Source of the DNA: Actinobacteria bacterium HGW-Actinobacteria-6
Lineage (GTDB): Bacteria; Actinomycetota; Coriobacteriia; Anaerosomatales; Anaerosomataceae
Direction: 5' to 3'
NCBI GenBank assembly: GCA_002841295.1
Contig: PHEU01000010.1
Span: 62,001-126,000, forward strand
Length of the DNA stretch: 64,000 nt
In this document: positions 8,525-17,378 of the stretch, in pieces
Numbering within the stretch: the stretch's first letter is position 1
How the letters are laid out: each line of letters begins with the position of its first letter
The notes under the pieces: generated by a model
What the model was told of the DNA's origin: nothing
Databases searched by the model: none
Seen by the model: only the letters and a program-made list of their open reading frames with translations
Translations under genes and position numbers: made by a program

Positions 8525-9628
8525 TTGCAGTCGGGGGTTGAATTGGGCAAGGGTAAGGCGAGGGCACAGCGGGTGGTGGCGATCATCCCGGCTCGGAATG
8601 AACAGCACGGTATCGCCGCGACGCTGGAGAGTATCGGGAGACAAACCCGCCCGCCTGACAGGGTGATCGTGGTTGCGAACAACTGTACGGATCTCACGGC
8701 CGACGTCGCCAGAGACCATGGAGCCGAAGTTCTCGAGATGGAAGAGAACAAGCACATGAAGGCGGGGGCGCTCAACCACGCACTGGACAGGGTGGTGCCC
8801 TCATTGAGGGGTCGCGACTGTGTTCTTGTCATGGACGCCGACACCACCTTGTCGCCGAATCTGGTTGAGGAGTGCCTCCAGACGCTCGCCGACAACGTGC
8901 GAGCCGGGGCAGTAAGCAGTATCTTCACCGGGCGTGAGTCCAAGTCGCTTCTCGGCAGGCTGCAGTTGATGGAGTACTGGAGATACAAGCGCCAGATCCA
9001 TCGCAACGGCAACCGTGCTTTCGTGCTCTCGGGTACAGCTTCGATCTTCCGGGTCCGGGCGCTCGATGGCGTAAAGCGGGCCCGGGATCGCGGAATGCTG
9101 CCGTTTGGCGGCGGCGGTTACTACGATGTAGAGGGTCGAACTGAGGACAACGAGATAACGCTGGCGCTTCTTGCAATCGGCTTCGACTGCCCCGTGGCCG
9201 AGACGACCTCTGTGACCGACGTCATGGAGACGCCGGGCATGCTCTATAAGCAGCGCGAGCGCTGGTACAACGGCGCCATGGTCAATCTCATGGCATACGG
9301 ACGATCGTTGCCGTGGTACATGCGATGGGTGTACTGGGGACAACAGGCTGGCCTGGTCGGCTCCCTTTTGTTCTTCCTCGCGTATCTAGCGGTGCTCCTG
9401 TTCAGCCCTCTATACGGTGGAGTGAGCATCGACTGGAGGTGGCTCATCCCGCTGGGTATCCAGGCGATTGAGCGCACCGTGACGGTGTGGGAGCTGGGTT
9501 GGAAGGCTAGGCTGATAGCCGCTTCGCTCATTCCCGAGCAGCTGTATAGCGTCTTCTTGCTGCTCGTATTCGGAATCGGCCTGAAGAACCTCGTTACGGG
9601 GCAGAAGGGCCTTTGGCATGCAACCTGA
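8525..9628 (+). CDS. Processive-type family 2 glycosyltransferase, membrane bound
   Basis: About 367 residues. A GT-A domain at about 15-270 is followed by two or three transmembrane helices at about 270-360. It shows the PARNE start strand, the nucleotide/metal motif VLVMDADT, a TEDNE acceptor-base motif and a QRERW block matching the QxxRW motif of processive enzymes such as cellulose, hyaluronan and poly-GlcNAc synthases. This suggests synthesis and export of a beta-linked polysaccharide at the cytoplasmic membrane, with substrate unknown. The start is uncertain: a TTG at 8525, or a TTG at 8543 which has GGGGG six bases upstream; both lie before the conserved region. It is followed after 16 bases by the small LPFTG protein gene. 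No PilZ domain or other synthase subunit is visible. Confidence 0.88.
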   Translation: MQSGVELGKGKARAQRVVAIIPARNEQHGIAATLESIGRQTRPPDRVIVVANNCTDLTADVARDHGAEVLEMEENKHMKAGALNHALDRVVPSLRGRDCVLVMDADTTLSPNLVEECLQTLADNVRAGAVSSIFTGRESKSLLGRLQLMEYWRYKRQIHRNGNRAFVLSGTASIFRVRALDGVKRARDRGMLPFGGGGYYDVEGRTEDNEITLALLAIGFDCPVAETTSVTDVMETPGMLYKQRERWYNGAMVNLMAYGRSLPWYMRWVYWGQQAGLVGSLLFFLAYLAVLLFSPLYGGVSIDWRWLIPLGIQAIERTVTVWELGWKARLIAASLIPEQLYSVFLLLVFGIGLKNLVTGQKGLWHAT

Positions 9629-9644
9629 GGGGAGGTGTAAGTAG

Positions 9645-9935
9645 ATGTATGCAAGTCCAGGCAGGATCGCGACGGGAACAGCGGCGTTTCTCCCGTTCAC
9701 GATGAGAGACGCGTTCCTTCCTTTCACGGGAAGTGAGGCGTATTCCTTTGTTGTGGCGATCCTCGCAGCGGTGGTCATCGGCCTGGCTCTCAGGACCGTG
9801 GCGAATCTGGGGAGTCGGGCGGCGCTTGAACCAGTCAGGGGGACGGGAGCCGATTACGAGATCGCCTTCACCAGGAATGGCAGGCCGGTCTTTTTCGTAT
9901 CGCGATTGCTGAAGCCCTTCCGCAGGGACAAGTAG
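9645..9935 (+). CDS. Small single-pass membrane protein with an LPFTG sequence near the N-terminus
   Basis: A 96-residue protein with a strong GGGGAGGTG ribosome-binding site, 16 bases after the glycosyltransferase. LPFT occurs twice, at about 16-19 and in FLPFTGSE at about 24-31. The second is followed by a hydrophobic helix (about 34-50) and then a basic tail of about 45 residues ending RRDK. The order LPxTG-hydrophobic-basic is that of sortase substrates, but almost nothing precedes the motif and the tail is long, so it may not be a true wall-anchor signal. It could instead be a small accessory subunit of the glycosyltransferase. I do not recognise a family. Confidence 0.6.
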   Translation: MYASPGRIATGTAAFLPFTMRDAFLPFTGSEAYSFVVAILAAVVIGLALRTVANLGSRAALEPVRGTGADYEIAFTRNGRPVFFVSRLLKPFRRDK

Positions 9936-9979
9936 CCGCAAAGGGAGACTTCACTGTGGGACACACCTCACATTCATGA

Positions 9980-10010
9980 CAGGGCCGGGCTCACAGCCCG
10001 GCCCTGTTTG
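9980..10010 (+). terminator. Rho-independent terminator after the glycosyltransferase pair
   Basis: A perfect 11-bp stem (9980-9990 with 9996-10006, CAGGGCCGGGC) with a TCACA loop, followed by TTTGCGTTT. It ends the 8525-9935 transcription unit. Confidence 0.85.
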
Positions 10011-10118
10011 CGTTTCTGCAGGTCACCGGCGGCATGCGAGAGTTCACCCATATGTCACGAACGCGAAGACCGGTTTCAGTCCAGATCCCCTATCTGCCTT
10101 TTCGTCCCATTAACGGTC

Positions 10119-10145
10119 TTGCGCAGCGTGCAGTTGCGGTACACT
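10119..10145 (+). promoter_or_regulatory. Possible promoter of the tetritol operon
   Basis: TTGCGC (10119-10124) and TACACT (10140-10145) with a short 15-bp spacer, 55 bases upstream of the first gene. The short spacer makes this a weak call and suggests activator dependence if real. Confidence 0.35.
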
Positions 10146-10200
10146 CTGAGGTGAGAAGCAAGGCTTTCCCTTCCTGGAATGGCGCCTGAGGGGGTTGTTG

Positions 10201-11733
10201 ATGGTCGATGTACCGGTGCTCGCCGTTGAGGGCGTGCAGAAGTCATACGGTGGAGTGGTCGTACTGCACCCCACGACATTCTCTGTGGCCGCGGGCCACG
10301 TCACCGCTCTGGCAGGTGAGAACGGTGCAGGTAAGTCGACCGTTCTGAAGATCATCTCGGGACAGGTGCGCCCCGATCAGGGCCTTGTTTCCGTTAGTGG
10401 CGTTCCCCTCACGAGCAGCGACCCCAAGAGTGCCCGTCGCCTCGGCGTGGCAATCGTGCCGCAGGAACTCGCACCGTACCCGGACCTGACGGTCTATGAG
10501 AATATCTTCGTTGGCCGAGAGATTCACACACGCCTGGGACTCCTCGATCGAGCCGCGATGACCAAGCAGGCCCGTGAGATGCTTGAGGTCTTCGAGCTCG
10601 ATATCGATCCCCGTTGGCCGATGAGCCGTCTTTCCGTTGCGCTTACGCAAATCGTGGAGATCGCCAAGGCCACAACCTGGGGTGCCAAGGTGCTGCTACT
10701 CGATGAGCCGACCTCGGCTATTCCTGACCACGAAGTCGGTCGCCTGTATGACGTCATCCGACACCTTCGCGAGCAAGGTGTGGCGATGATCTACACCACG
10801 CATCGCATGGCCGAGATTCAGGAACTCGCAGACAGCGTTATCGTTTTGAGAGACGGGAACCTCGTCTTTGAGTCTGGCATCGAAGACGCGAGCGAGGCGA
10901 CGATCGTTCACGCCATGGTTGGCCGCGATATGGACGCGCTCTTCCCGGATCAGGCGATGTCGACGGGTCCCGTACGGCTACAAGTGAAGGATCTTCAGCT
11001 TGGGCGGACCTGTCCATGCGTGTGCATGGAGGTCAAGCAAGGCGAGATTCTGGGAATCGGCGGACTCGTCGGCGCGGGACGCACAGAGATCATGGAAGCC
11101 ATGTTTGGCGTTCGGCACTCGTACAGCGGAACCATCTTGCTGGACGGGACCCCCATTCGTCGAAATCACGCAGATTCATCGATTCGCGCTGGCTTCTCGT
11201 TTGTGCCGGAAGACCGCAAGGGTGCCGGGTTGGTTCTCGAACGATCTGTTCTGGACAACGGCAGCCTCCCTCATCTGAGGTCCTTCACAATAGCCGGGTG
11301 GATTCGGACGTTCGCGCGGCGAGCAGCCGTCGACAAGGCGACGAAGTCGGTGAACCTGAAGTCGCGCGGGCTGAATCAGCTTGTGGGGACGCTTTCGGGT
11401 GGTAACCAGCAGAAGGTCGTTGTCGCCCGCTGGCTCACACAAGACGGTCGTGTTCTGCTCCTCGATGAACCGACACGTGGCGTGGATGTTGGGGCTCGCG
11501 GAGAGATCTACACCATCATTCGGGACCTTGCGGCGTCCGGAATCTCGGTCGTCTTCATCAGCTCCGACATGACCGAGCTTATCGGCCTCAGTCACAGGGT
11601 ACTCGTTGCCCGCGCGGGCGAGATCGTTGGCGAGCTCGACAGAGATGCGCTTGACAGACCCGATGCGCAGGAGCAGATATTCCGACTTGCGAGTGGACAG
11701 ACGCTCGACGCAAATGAGGCTCAGGCGTCGTGA
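10201..11733 (+). CDS. Sugar ABC importer, duplicated ATP-binding protein (RbsA/MglA type)
   Basis: About 510 residues from the ATG at 10201, which has GAGGGGG six bases upstream; a TTG two codons earlier is the alternative. Two ABC modules are fused. The first (about 5-240) has a full Walker A GENGAGKST and Walker B LLLDEPTS. The second (about 255-500) has the degenerate Walker A GLVGAGRTE characteristic of this family, a good signature LSGGNQQK and Walker B LLLDEPTRG. It energises uptake of a monosaccharide or polyol by the permease at 11811 and the lipoprotein at 12887. The downstream catabolic genes suggest a C4 polyol or ketose as substrate. Confidence 0.93.
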   Translation: MVDVPVLAVEGVQKSYGGVVVLHPTTFSVAAGHVTALAGENGAGKSTVLKIISGQVRPDQGLVSVSGVPLTSSDPKSARRLGVAIVPQELAPYPDLTVYENIFVGREIHTRLGLLDRAAMTKQAREMLEVFELDIDPRWPMSRLSVALTQIVEIAKATTWGAKVLLLDEPTSAIPDHEVGRLYDVIRHLREQGVAMIYTTHRMAEIQELADSVIVLRDGNLVFESGIEDASEATIVHAMVGRDMDALFPDQAMSTGPVRLQVKDLQLGRTCPCVCMEVKQGEILGIGGLVGAGRTEIMEAMFGVRHSYSGTILLDGTPIRRNHADSSIRAGFSFVPEDRKGAGLVLERSVLDNGSLPHLRSFTIAGWIRTFARRAAVDKATKSVNLKSRGLNQLVGTLSGGNQQKVVVARWLTQDGRVLLLDEPTRGVDVGARGEIYTIIRDLAASGISVVFISSDMTELIGLSHRVLVARAGEIVGELDRDALDRPDAQEQIFRLASGQTLDANEAQAS

Positions 11734-11810
11734 TGTGCTCAGTTGCGTATGAGACATTCGGGTACGTTCAAAGGACGACGACGGCATAATCGATCAGTGG
11801 GGAGAGCAAG

Positions 11811-12812
11811 ATGGCGCAGGGTTCTGGCATAACGGTCAAGCCGGAGAGCGGCGGGTCACGTTTTGACCGCACGGCACTAGTCAACATGCTTCTGCGAAAC
11901 CTGATGGTGCTTGTCGTCCTCGGAGTCGCCGTGTACTTCAGCCTCGCCCGGCCGCAGTTCGCGACGCTTCCCAACATGCGGACCATCCTGATTGCCGCTG
12001 CACCGTTCGCACTCATCGCCCTCGGTCAGACACTCGTGATTCTCACCGGAGGAATCGACCTCTCGGTCGGTAGCGTCGTCGCCCTCAGCGCCATGACCGG
12101 CGCTGCACTCTCTGTCGGTCATCCGGAACGCATGTGGCTTGCCGCCGGTATCGCAGTTCTCGTCGGACTCCTAGCGGGCCTGGTTAGCGGTATCGCGGTG
12201 GCCTACATCAACGTGCCGCCCTTTGTGGCCACACTCGGAATGCTCAGCATTGCGTCAGGATTGGCGTACGCAATAGGCAAGGGCGCTCCTATCAACGGAT
12301 TGCCGAGGGAATGGGCGACGATCGCCAGTACGAGGATCTTCACGCTTCAGGCACCAGTTCTCGTGATGATAGCCGGGTTCTTGATACTCGGCGTCATCAT
12401 GAAACGCACCTCCTTTGGCATGCGCATTTATGCGGTCGGTGGCAACAGGACCGCCGCCGAGGTGGCCGGTGTCAACGCCCGCCACATCCTCACGTCGGTA
12501 TACGCGATCAGCGGCGCGCTTGCGGGCATGTCCGGTGTCATCCTGTCATCCCGCGTCATCTCGGCCGCGCCATACCTCGGAAAAGGATATGAGTTGAACG
12601 CGATCGCTGCCGTTGTTATCGGTGGCGCAAGTCTCAAGGGTGGACGCGGAACGGTCTGGGGGACGTTGCTCGGCTTGCTGCTTATTCAGACGCTGAACAA
12701 CGGACTCGACATCCTGATTGTTCCTTCTTATTGGCAGACCGTGATCAGCGGCACGCTCATTGTGTCCGCGGTCGCTGTAGACATGGTGGCGACCAAGAGG
12801 TCGGACAAGTAA
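11811..12812 (+). CDS. Sugar ABC importer, permease (RbsC type)
   Basis: A 333-residue hydrophobic protein with about nine or ten membrane helices and the family blocks LGQTLVILTGGIDLSVGS near the N-terminus and VYAISGALAGMSG / GGASLKGGRGTVWG in the C-terminal half. It forms the homodimeric channel for the RbsA-like ATPase encoded 77 bases upstream. The ATG is preceded by GGGGAG. The next gene, the binding lipoprotein, begins 74 bases downstream. Confidence 0.93.
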   Translation: MAQGSGITVKPESGGSRFDRTALVNMLLRNLMVLVVLGVAVYFSLARPQFATLPNMRTILIAAAPFALIALGQTLVILTGGIDLSVGSVVALSAMTGAALSVGHPERMWLAAGIAVLVGLLAGLVSGIAVAYINVPPFVATLGMLSIASGLAYAIGKGAPINGLPREWATIASTRIFTLQAPVLVMIAGFLILGVIMKRTSFGMRIYAVGGNRTAAEVAGVNARHILTSVYAISGALAGMSGVILSSRVISAAPYLGKGYELNAIAAVVIGGASLKGGRGTVWGTLLGLLLIQTLNNGLDILIVPSYWQTVISGTLIVSAVAVDMVATKRSDK

Positions 12813-12886
12813 TTTGGGGTATCAATAGTCGGGTACTTCCAGTGCCGGTCTGCGGCCTTGGGAGTTGACAAAGGGAGGTAAGGCAC

Positions 12887-13933
12887 ATGAAGGCACGTAA
12901 GGCACTGATAGTGTTGCTGGCCGTGAGCATGCTGCTCTCGTTCGGGTTGGCGGGTTGCGCCAAGGACGACACAGCCACGCCGACGGACGGCGCGAAGACG
13001 GAGATGATCAAGGTTGGTGTCACCGTCTACAACATGTCGTCCTTCATCACGCAGGGCAAGGAAGGCATGGAGGCGTTCGCTGCGGCGAACAACATCGAGC
13101 TGCTTTGGAACTCGGCGAACAACGACGTCGCCACCCAGGCCAGCCAGGTGGAGTCCCTCATTAACCAGGGCGTTGCCGCGATTATCATCGTCCCGGTGCA
13201 GGCAGACTCGCTCCAGCCCCAGCTTGAAGCAGCAGAAGCGGCCGGCATTCCGGTTCTTGCTGTGAACACCACGCTCTCGAACGAAGCGCTCATCACCTCT
13301 GCAGTGCTCCCCGATGACGTAGCCGCGGGCGCGCAGGAAATGCAGATGATGGCCGACAAGCTCGGCGGCAAGGGCAAGATCGTCGTCCTGCAGGGCCCGC
13401 TGGGCTCCTCGCCTGAGCTTGATCGTACCGAGGGTATCAAGTCGGTTCTCGCCAACTACCCGGACATCGAAATCCTTGCGATCGATACTGCCAACTGGGC
13501 ACGTGAAGAGGCAGTCAACAAGGTCAAGAACTGGATCTCCAGCTTCGGCGATGACATCGACGGTATCGTGGCCGAGAACGACGACATGGGTCTCGGCGCC
13601 GTGCAGGCGCTCAAAGAGGCCGGCAAGTCCGTACCGGTCGTAGGCATTGACGGCATCGAAGACGGTCTCCGCGCGGTTGAGAGCGGCGACTTCATCGGTT
13701 CCTCGCTGCAGCACGGTCGCGTCGAGCTCGCCGCTGGTCTTGCCGTGGCCCTCAAGGTCATCAACGGTGAGTCCTACGAGAAGAACTACGTCTACACGAT
13801 GCCTCCGATCACCCCGGAGAACGTCGACCAGTACGTCAAGAACGTCGTTACCGAGAAGGACGCTTTCCTTAAGACCCTTCCGGAGCTCATCGCGAAGAAC
13901 CTGGCCTCAGGCGACATCGCAAACGAGAAGTAG
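12887..13933 (+). CDS. Sugar ABC importer, substrate-binding lipoprotein (RbsB type)
   Basis: 348 residues with an excellent AGGGAGGTAA ribosome-binding site. The signal sequence ends in a lipobox LAGC (Cys23), so the protein is lipid-anchored outside the membrane. The mature part is a periplasmic-binding-protein type I fold of the ribose/galactose class: [42 protein letters not shown]. In this family the pocket fits pentoses, hexoses or short polyols. A GC-rich hairpin follows the stop (13943-13974), a common device to keep this message abundant. Operon context points to a tetritol or related ligand, which the sequence alone cannot prove. Confidence 0.93.
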   Translation: MKARKALIVLLAVSMLLSFGLAGCAKDDTATPTDGAKTEMIKVGVTVYNMSSFITQGKEGMEAFAAANNIELLWNSANNDVATQASQVESLINQGVAAIIIVPVQADSLQPQLEAAEAAGIPVLAVNTTLSNEALITSAVLPDDVAAGAQEMQMMADKLGGKGKIVVLQGPLGSSPELDRTEGIKSVLANYPDIEILAIDTANWAREEAVNKVKNWISSFGDDIDGIVAENDDMGLGAVQALKEAGKSVPVVGIDGIEDGLRAVESGDFIGSSLQHGRVELAAGLAVALKVINGESYEKNYVYTMPPITPENVDQYVKNVVTEKDAFLKTLPELIAKNLASGDIANEK

Positions 13934-13942
13934 CACGCGTAT

Positions 13943-13974
13943 CCGGTGGGGTCGGCTTCTGCCGGCCCCACCGG
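13943..13974 (+). promoter_or_regulatory. Intercistronic GC hairpin after the binding-protein gene
   Basis: A 14-bp stem (13943-13956 with 13961-13974, one G:U pair) with a TTCT loop and no strong T tract. It probably stabilises the lipoprotein message or partly attenuates the downstream kinase gene. Confidence 0.6.
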
Positions 13975-14096
13975 CTTGCTCTACTGCCAGGCCGCACGCT
14001 GCGACTCTGCCTGCCGGGGCGTCAGGAGCGCTGGACGACCCTCCCAACGTGCTGCAGACGTGGCTCAGTTGATCTCGATGGAGGGAGAGTCATCTC

Positions 14097-15827
14097 ATGA
14101 CGCACCTGTACGATGATCCTGCGACTTTTATGGAAGACATGCTCGCGGGATTCACGAACCTGTATCCCCAGTATGTGACGCTCGTTCCTGGTGGCGTTGT
14201 TCGCTCGGCCGAACCCAAGGATGGAAAGGTCGCAGTTGTCGTTGGCGGAGGCTCCGGTCACTACCCGGCGTTTTGCGGAGTGGTCGGGGAGGGCTTCGCG
14301 GATGGCGCGGTTGTCGGGAATATCTTCACCTCACCTTCTTCAGATGACGCATACAACGTCGCCAAGGCCGCATCGGCCGGAGGCGGCGTTTTGTTCATCA
14401 CCGGCAACTATGCCGGTGATGTCCTGAACTTCAATCAGGCGACCGAGCGGCTGCGTGCCGAGGGCGAGGATGTCCTCACGTTGTACGTGACCGACGACGT
14501 CGCCAGTGCACCGAAGGTCGACGAGGCGAAGCGTCGTGGCATCGCCGGAGACTTCACGGTTTTCAAGGTTGCAGGCGCTGCGGGAGATGCCGGGTACACC
14601 CTTGCCGAGGTCGAGCGGGTTGCCCGGCACGCAAATGCGCTTACCCGCACGCTCGGCGTTGCGTTCGCGGGCTGCACCCTCCCGGGTGCTCACAAGCCGC
14701 TCTTCACGGTGCCCGAAGGCAAGATGGGCCTTGGCCTGGGCATTCACGGCGAGCCGGGAATCTCCGACGAGGACCTGCCAACTGCTGCCGGCCTCGCGAA
14801 GATCCTCGTTGATGGCGCTTCGGAGGAACTACCCACGGAGTACGGCAAGAAAGTTGCCGTCATCCTGAACGGCCTCGGCGCCACCAAGTACGAAGAGCTC
14901 TTCGTCGTCTGGCGCTCGGTCGCCAAGCTGCTTGCCGAGAAGGGCTACGAGGTCGTGGACCCCGAAGTCGGCGAGCTCGTCACCAGCCTCGACATGGCGG
15001 GCTGCTCTCTAACGCTCATGGTCCTGGACGACGAGCTTGAAGGTTTCTGGCGTGCGGCTGCTGACACTCCCGCGTTCAAGAAGGGGACTGTCGGTCACGC
15101 TCCCGGCGCATCTGCGCATCGTCGCGAGATCAAGGCCAGCGCTGCACTTGAGGATGAGACAGGCCCGCTCGATGCGAGTGACGCTGCGCGCAGGTGCGCG
15201 GTTCATGCGCTCGCCGCACTGGTGAATATTCAGGCGACGATGGTTGCCTCGGAAGATGAATTGGGCCGGATCGATGCGGTGGCTGGCGACGGTGATCATG
15301 GCCGAGGCATGGTCAAGGGAATCACTGCCGCAGTCGACGCCGCGAAGGTGATCGGCGAGCGCAATGGTGGCGCCGGTTCGCTCTTGAAGGCGGCCGGGGA
15401 CTCCTGGGCATCGAAGGCCGGCGGCACCTCGGGCGTGCTCTGGGGCGCGGCTGTTGCGAAGGTCGGTGCACGACTTGGTGACACTGCCGAGACGATCACC
15501 TCTCTCGATGTTGCTGAGGCGATGCGCGCCGGTCTGGACTCCATCACCTCGATGGGCAAGGCAAAAGTCGGCGACAAGACGATGGTCGATGCGCTTGTTC
15601 CGTTCGTTGAGACACTGACGGCTGCTGTTGGCGCCGGTGACGAGCTGTCTGCTGCGTGGGACAAAGCGGCTGCTGTCGCCAAGAAGGCTGCCGAGGACAC
15701 CGCGCCACTGCGGCCCATGATTGGCCGCGCGCGGCCTCTCGCAGACAAGAGCGTTGGAACGCCGGACGCTGGCGCCACCTCCTTCGCGATGGCGATGGCT
15801 GCGGTAGGCGATGTGCTTCGCGGCTGA
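14097..15827 (+). CDS. DhaK-DhaL fusion kinase, probably acting on erythrulose (DerK/LerK-like) or dihydroxyacetone
   Basis: 576 residues, the size of ATP-dependent dihydroxyacetone kinases. The DhaK domain (about 1-335) has GGGSGH at 50-55 and the covalent-substrate histidine His217 in GIHGEPG. The DhaL domain (about 360-576) has the magnesium-nucleotide motif GDGDHG at 398-403. Fused enzymes use ATP instead of the PTS. Members of this family next to an RpiB-like isomerase and a short-chain dehydrogenase have been shown in Mycobacterium smegmatis and Listeria to phosphorylate erythrulose in threitol catabolism. That context is reproduced here, so erythrulose is favoured over dihydroxyacetone by inference. 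The start has GGAGGGAG upstream. Confidence 0.9.
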   Translation: MTHLYDDPATFMEDMLAGFTNLYPQYVTLVPGGVVRSAEPKDGKVAVVVGGGSGHYPAFCGVVGEGFADGAVVGNIFTSPSSDDAYNVAKAASAGGGVLFITGNYAGDVLNFNQATERLRAEGEDVLTLYVTDDVASAPKVDEAKRRGIAGDFTVFKVAGAAGDAGYTLAEVERVARHANALTRTLGVAFAGCTLPGAHKPLFTVPEGKMGLGLGIHGEPGISDEDLPTAAGLAKILVDGASEELPTEYGKKVAVILNGLGATKYEELFVVWRSVAKLLAEKGYEVVDPEVGELVTSLDMAGCSLTLMVLDDELEGFWRAAADTPAFKKGTVGHAPGASAHRREIKASAALEDETGPLDASDAARRCAVHALAALVNIQATMVASEDELGRIDAVAGDGDHGRGMVKGITAAVDAAKVIGERNGGAGSLLKAAGDSWASKAGGTSGVLWGAAVAKVGARLGDTAETITSLDVAEAMRAGLDSITSMGKAKVGDKTMVDALVPFVETLTAAVGAGDELSAAWDKAAAVAKKAAEDTAPLRPMIGRARPLADKSVGTPDAGATSFAMAMAAVGDVLRG

Positions 15828-15860
15828 CGCCGCCGATCAGACGAGTGAACAAGGAAGTGA

Positions 15861-16343
15861 GTGGAGAAGATGGAAGCAAGCACTGCAGGGTGGAGAGTCG
15901 TCGTTGGATGCGACGACGCCGGACTTGATCACAAAGAGCGGATCAAGGCCGACTTCCTCAAAGACGACCGGGTTGCAGAAGTGATAGACGTCGGCGTTCA
16001 TGCCGGTGAATCCGTACCGTACCCGAGTGTTGCAATCGCTCTGGCGGAGCTTATCGCCGCAGGAAAGGCCGATCGTGGCCTGCTCATCTGCGGCACCGGT
16101 CTCGGCATGGCGATCAGCGCCAACAAGGTGCAGGGGATTCGGGCAGTGACCGCGCATGACTGCTACTCGGTCGAGCGGTCCGTGCTGAGTAACAACGCGC
16201 AGGTCTTGTGTATGGGCCAGCGGGTCGTCGGGATTGAACTCGCCCGACGTCTCGCCAGTGAGTGGCTGGGATACCGGTTCGACACGACCTCTGCCTCGGC
16301 AGCCAAGGTCGCCGTCATCGACGACTATGAGACGTCCCGCTGA
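15861..16343 (+). CDS. RpiB/LacAB-family isomerase, probably erythrulose 4-phosphate isomerase (DerI-like)
   Basis: About 160 residues, the usual RpiB length; start GTG 15861 (AAGGAAG just upstream) or ATG 15870. The fold signature is clear: a VVVGCDDAG start strand, VIDVGVH, and the catalytic/phosphate loop [17 protein letters not shown], with C-terminal [15 protein letters not shown]. RpiB enzymes interconvert aldose and ketose phosphates through an enediol. Between a DhaK-type kinase and a short-chain dehydrogenase, the best fit is D-erythrulose 4-phosphate to D-erythrose 4-phosphate, which then enters the pentose phosphate pathway. Ribose 5-phosphate isomerisation is the alternative. Confidence 0.88.
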   Translation: MEKMEASTAGWRVVVGCDDAGLDHKERIKADFLKDDRVAEVIDVGVHAGESVPYPSVAIALAELIAAGKADRGLLICGTGLGMAISANKVQGIRAVTAHDCYSVERSVLSNNAQVLCMGQRVVGIELARRLASEWLGYRFDTTSASAAKVAVIDDYETSR

Positions 16344-16367
16344 GCGATCAGCTGAAAGGAGACTGCT

Positions 16368-17138
16368 GTGAGTGATGGAGGAGCAACAATGGACCTGTCG
16401 TTCTCGCTGACAGACAAGATCGCGGTTGTGACCGGAGGGGCTTCCGGTATCGGCAAGGCTATTGCGGAGGCGTATCACGCGAAGGGTGCCAAGGTCGTCC
16501 TCGTCGACATGCAGCTTGAAGCCGCGCAGGCCGAGGCCGCCGCAATCGGTGACGGGACGCTGGCTTTCGCGTGCGACGTGTCAAATTACGAGATGGTCAA
16601 CGCCGTGGTGGCAGAGATCGCCGCTGCTGTTGGGCGCATCGACATCCTCGTGAACAGCGCCGGTATCGTGGCGCTTGCTCCCGCCGAGGAGCTTACTCTC
16701 GCGGCTTGGGACAAGACGATTGCTGTCAACCTGAGTGGGACCTTCTACATGGCACAGGCAGTGGGCAAGGTCATGCTCGCCGGAGGTTACGGCAGGATCA
16801 TCAACATGGCCTCGCAGGCGGGCTCCGTCGCACTCGACCAGCACGTGGCGTACTGCACGTCGAAGTTCGGCGTCATCGGTCTGACGAAGGTGCTGGCCTC
16901 TGAGTGGGCTGGCCGAGGCGTGACGTGCAACTGCATCTCGCCGACGGTCGTCCTCACCGAGCTCGGCCACAAGGCGTGGGACGGCCCCAAGGGCGAGGCG
17001 CTCAAGAAGCTCATCCCGGTGGGGCGCTTCGCTGAGCCCGAGGAAATCGCGGCTGCTGCCGTCTTCCTTGCATCTGATGGTGCCAACATGATCAACGGTG
17101 CCGACCTTCTCATCGATGGCGGTTACACGATTCGGTAG
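16368..17138 (+). CDS. Short-chain dehydrogenase, probable threitol/polyol dehydrogenase (DthD/GolD-like)
   Basis: A classical SDR of 249-256 residues. The NAD-binding glycine motif is TGGASGIG, followed by an acidic VDM after the second strand, which favours NAD over NADP. It has NSAG, and the active site reads YCTSK with an upstream Ser. Two starts are equally supported: GTG 16368 with AAAGGAGA and ATG 16389 with GGAGGA. The N-terminus MDLSFSLTDK resembles D-threitol dehydrogenases of the GolD/DthD group. In this operon it would oxidise the imported tetritol to erythrulose, the kinase substrate. It is the last gene before a terminator. Confidence 0.88.
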   Translation: MSDGGATMDLSFSLTDKIAVVTGGASGIGKAIAEAYHAKGAKVVLVDMQLEAAQAEAAAIGDGTLAFACDVSNYEMVNAVVAEIAAAVGRIDILVNSAGIVALAPAEELTLAAWDKTIAVNLSGTFYMAQAVGKVMLAGGYGRIINMASQAGSVALDQHVAYCTSKFGVIGLTKVLASEWAGRGVTCNCISPTVVLTELGHKAWDGPKGEALKKLIPVGRFAEPEEIAAAAVFLASDGANMINGADLLIDGGYTIR

Positions 17139-17158
17139 CGCGATGAGGCACGCGGACC

Positions 17159-17190
17159 ACAGACCCGGGCGCAATCGCTCCCGGGTCTGT
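17159..17190 (+). terminator. Terminator of the tetritol operon
   Basis: An 11-bp perfect stem ACAGACCCGGG / CCCGGGTCTGT (17159-17169 with 17180-17190), then GTCGTTTGT. The region 17191-17378 that follows holds a weak inverted repeat near 17313-17342 (GAGACCGG / TCGGTCTC), but no recognisable riboswitch or gene. Confidence 0.75.
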
Positions 17191-17378
17191 GTCGTTTGTC
17201 ACCCCGTCGCATGAGGTACATGGTCTAAAGGAGGCGTGAGGCTCGCGCTGAGGTGTGGGCACAGATCTTCCGGAAGTCATGCGGTCACCTGTTCCGGTGG
17301 GGAGTCAATGGTGAGACCGGCCCGTGGTAGGGGTCGGTCTCGAATTGTCTTCAGGGGCCGTGGCGAAGGGAGCTGGCA

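Noticed and set aside
12728-13714. Long open frame on the minus strand opposite the sugar-binding lipoprotein gene
   Set aside because: The plus-strand protein has a lipobox and complete family motifs. The antisense frame has no domain, no ribosome-binding site and is a by-product of high GC codon usage. The same holds for other long antisense frames, such as 25784-26887, 27866-29155, 29055-30113, 31793-33250, 35609-37369 and 47976-49001.
17191-17378. Possible structured RNA ahead of the FG-GAP gene
   Set aside because: One weak inverted repeat exists near 17313-17342, but no known riboswitch class fits and the rest shows no covariation-like symmetry.
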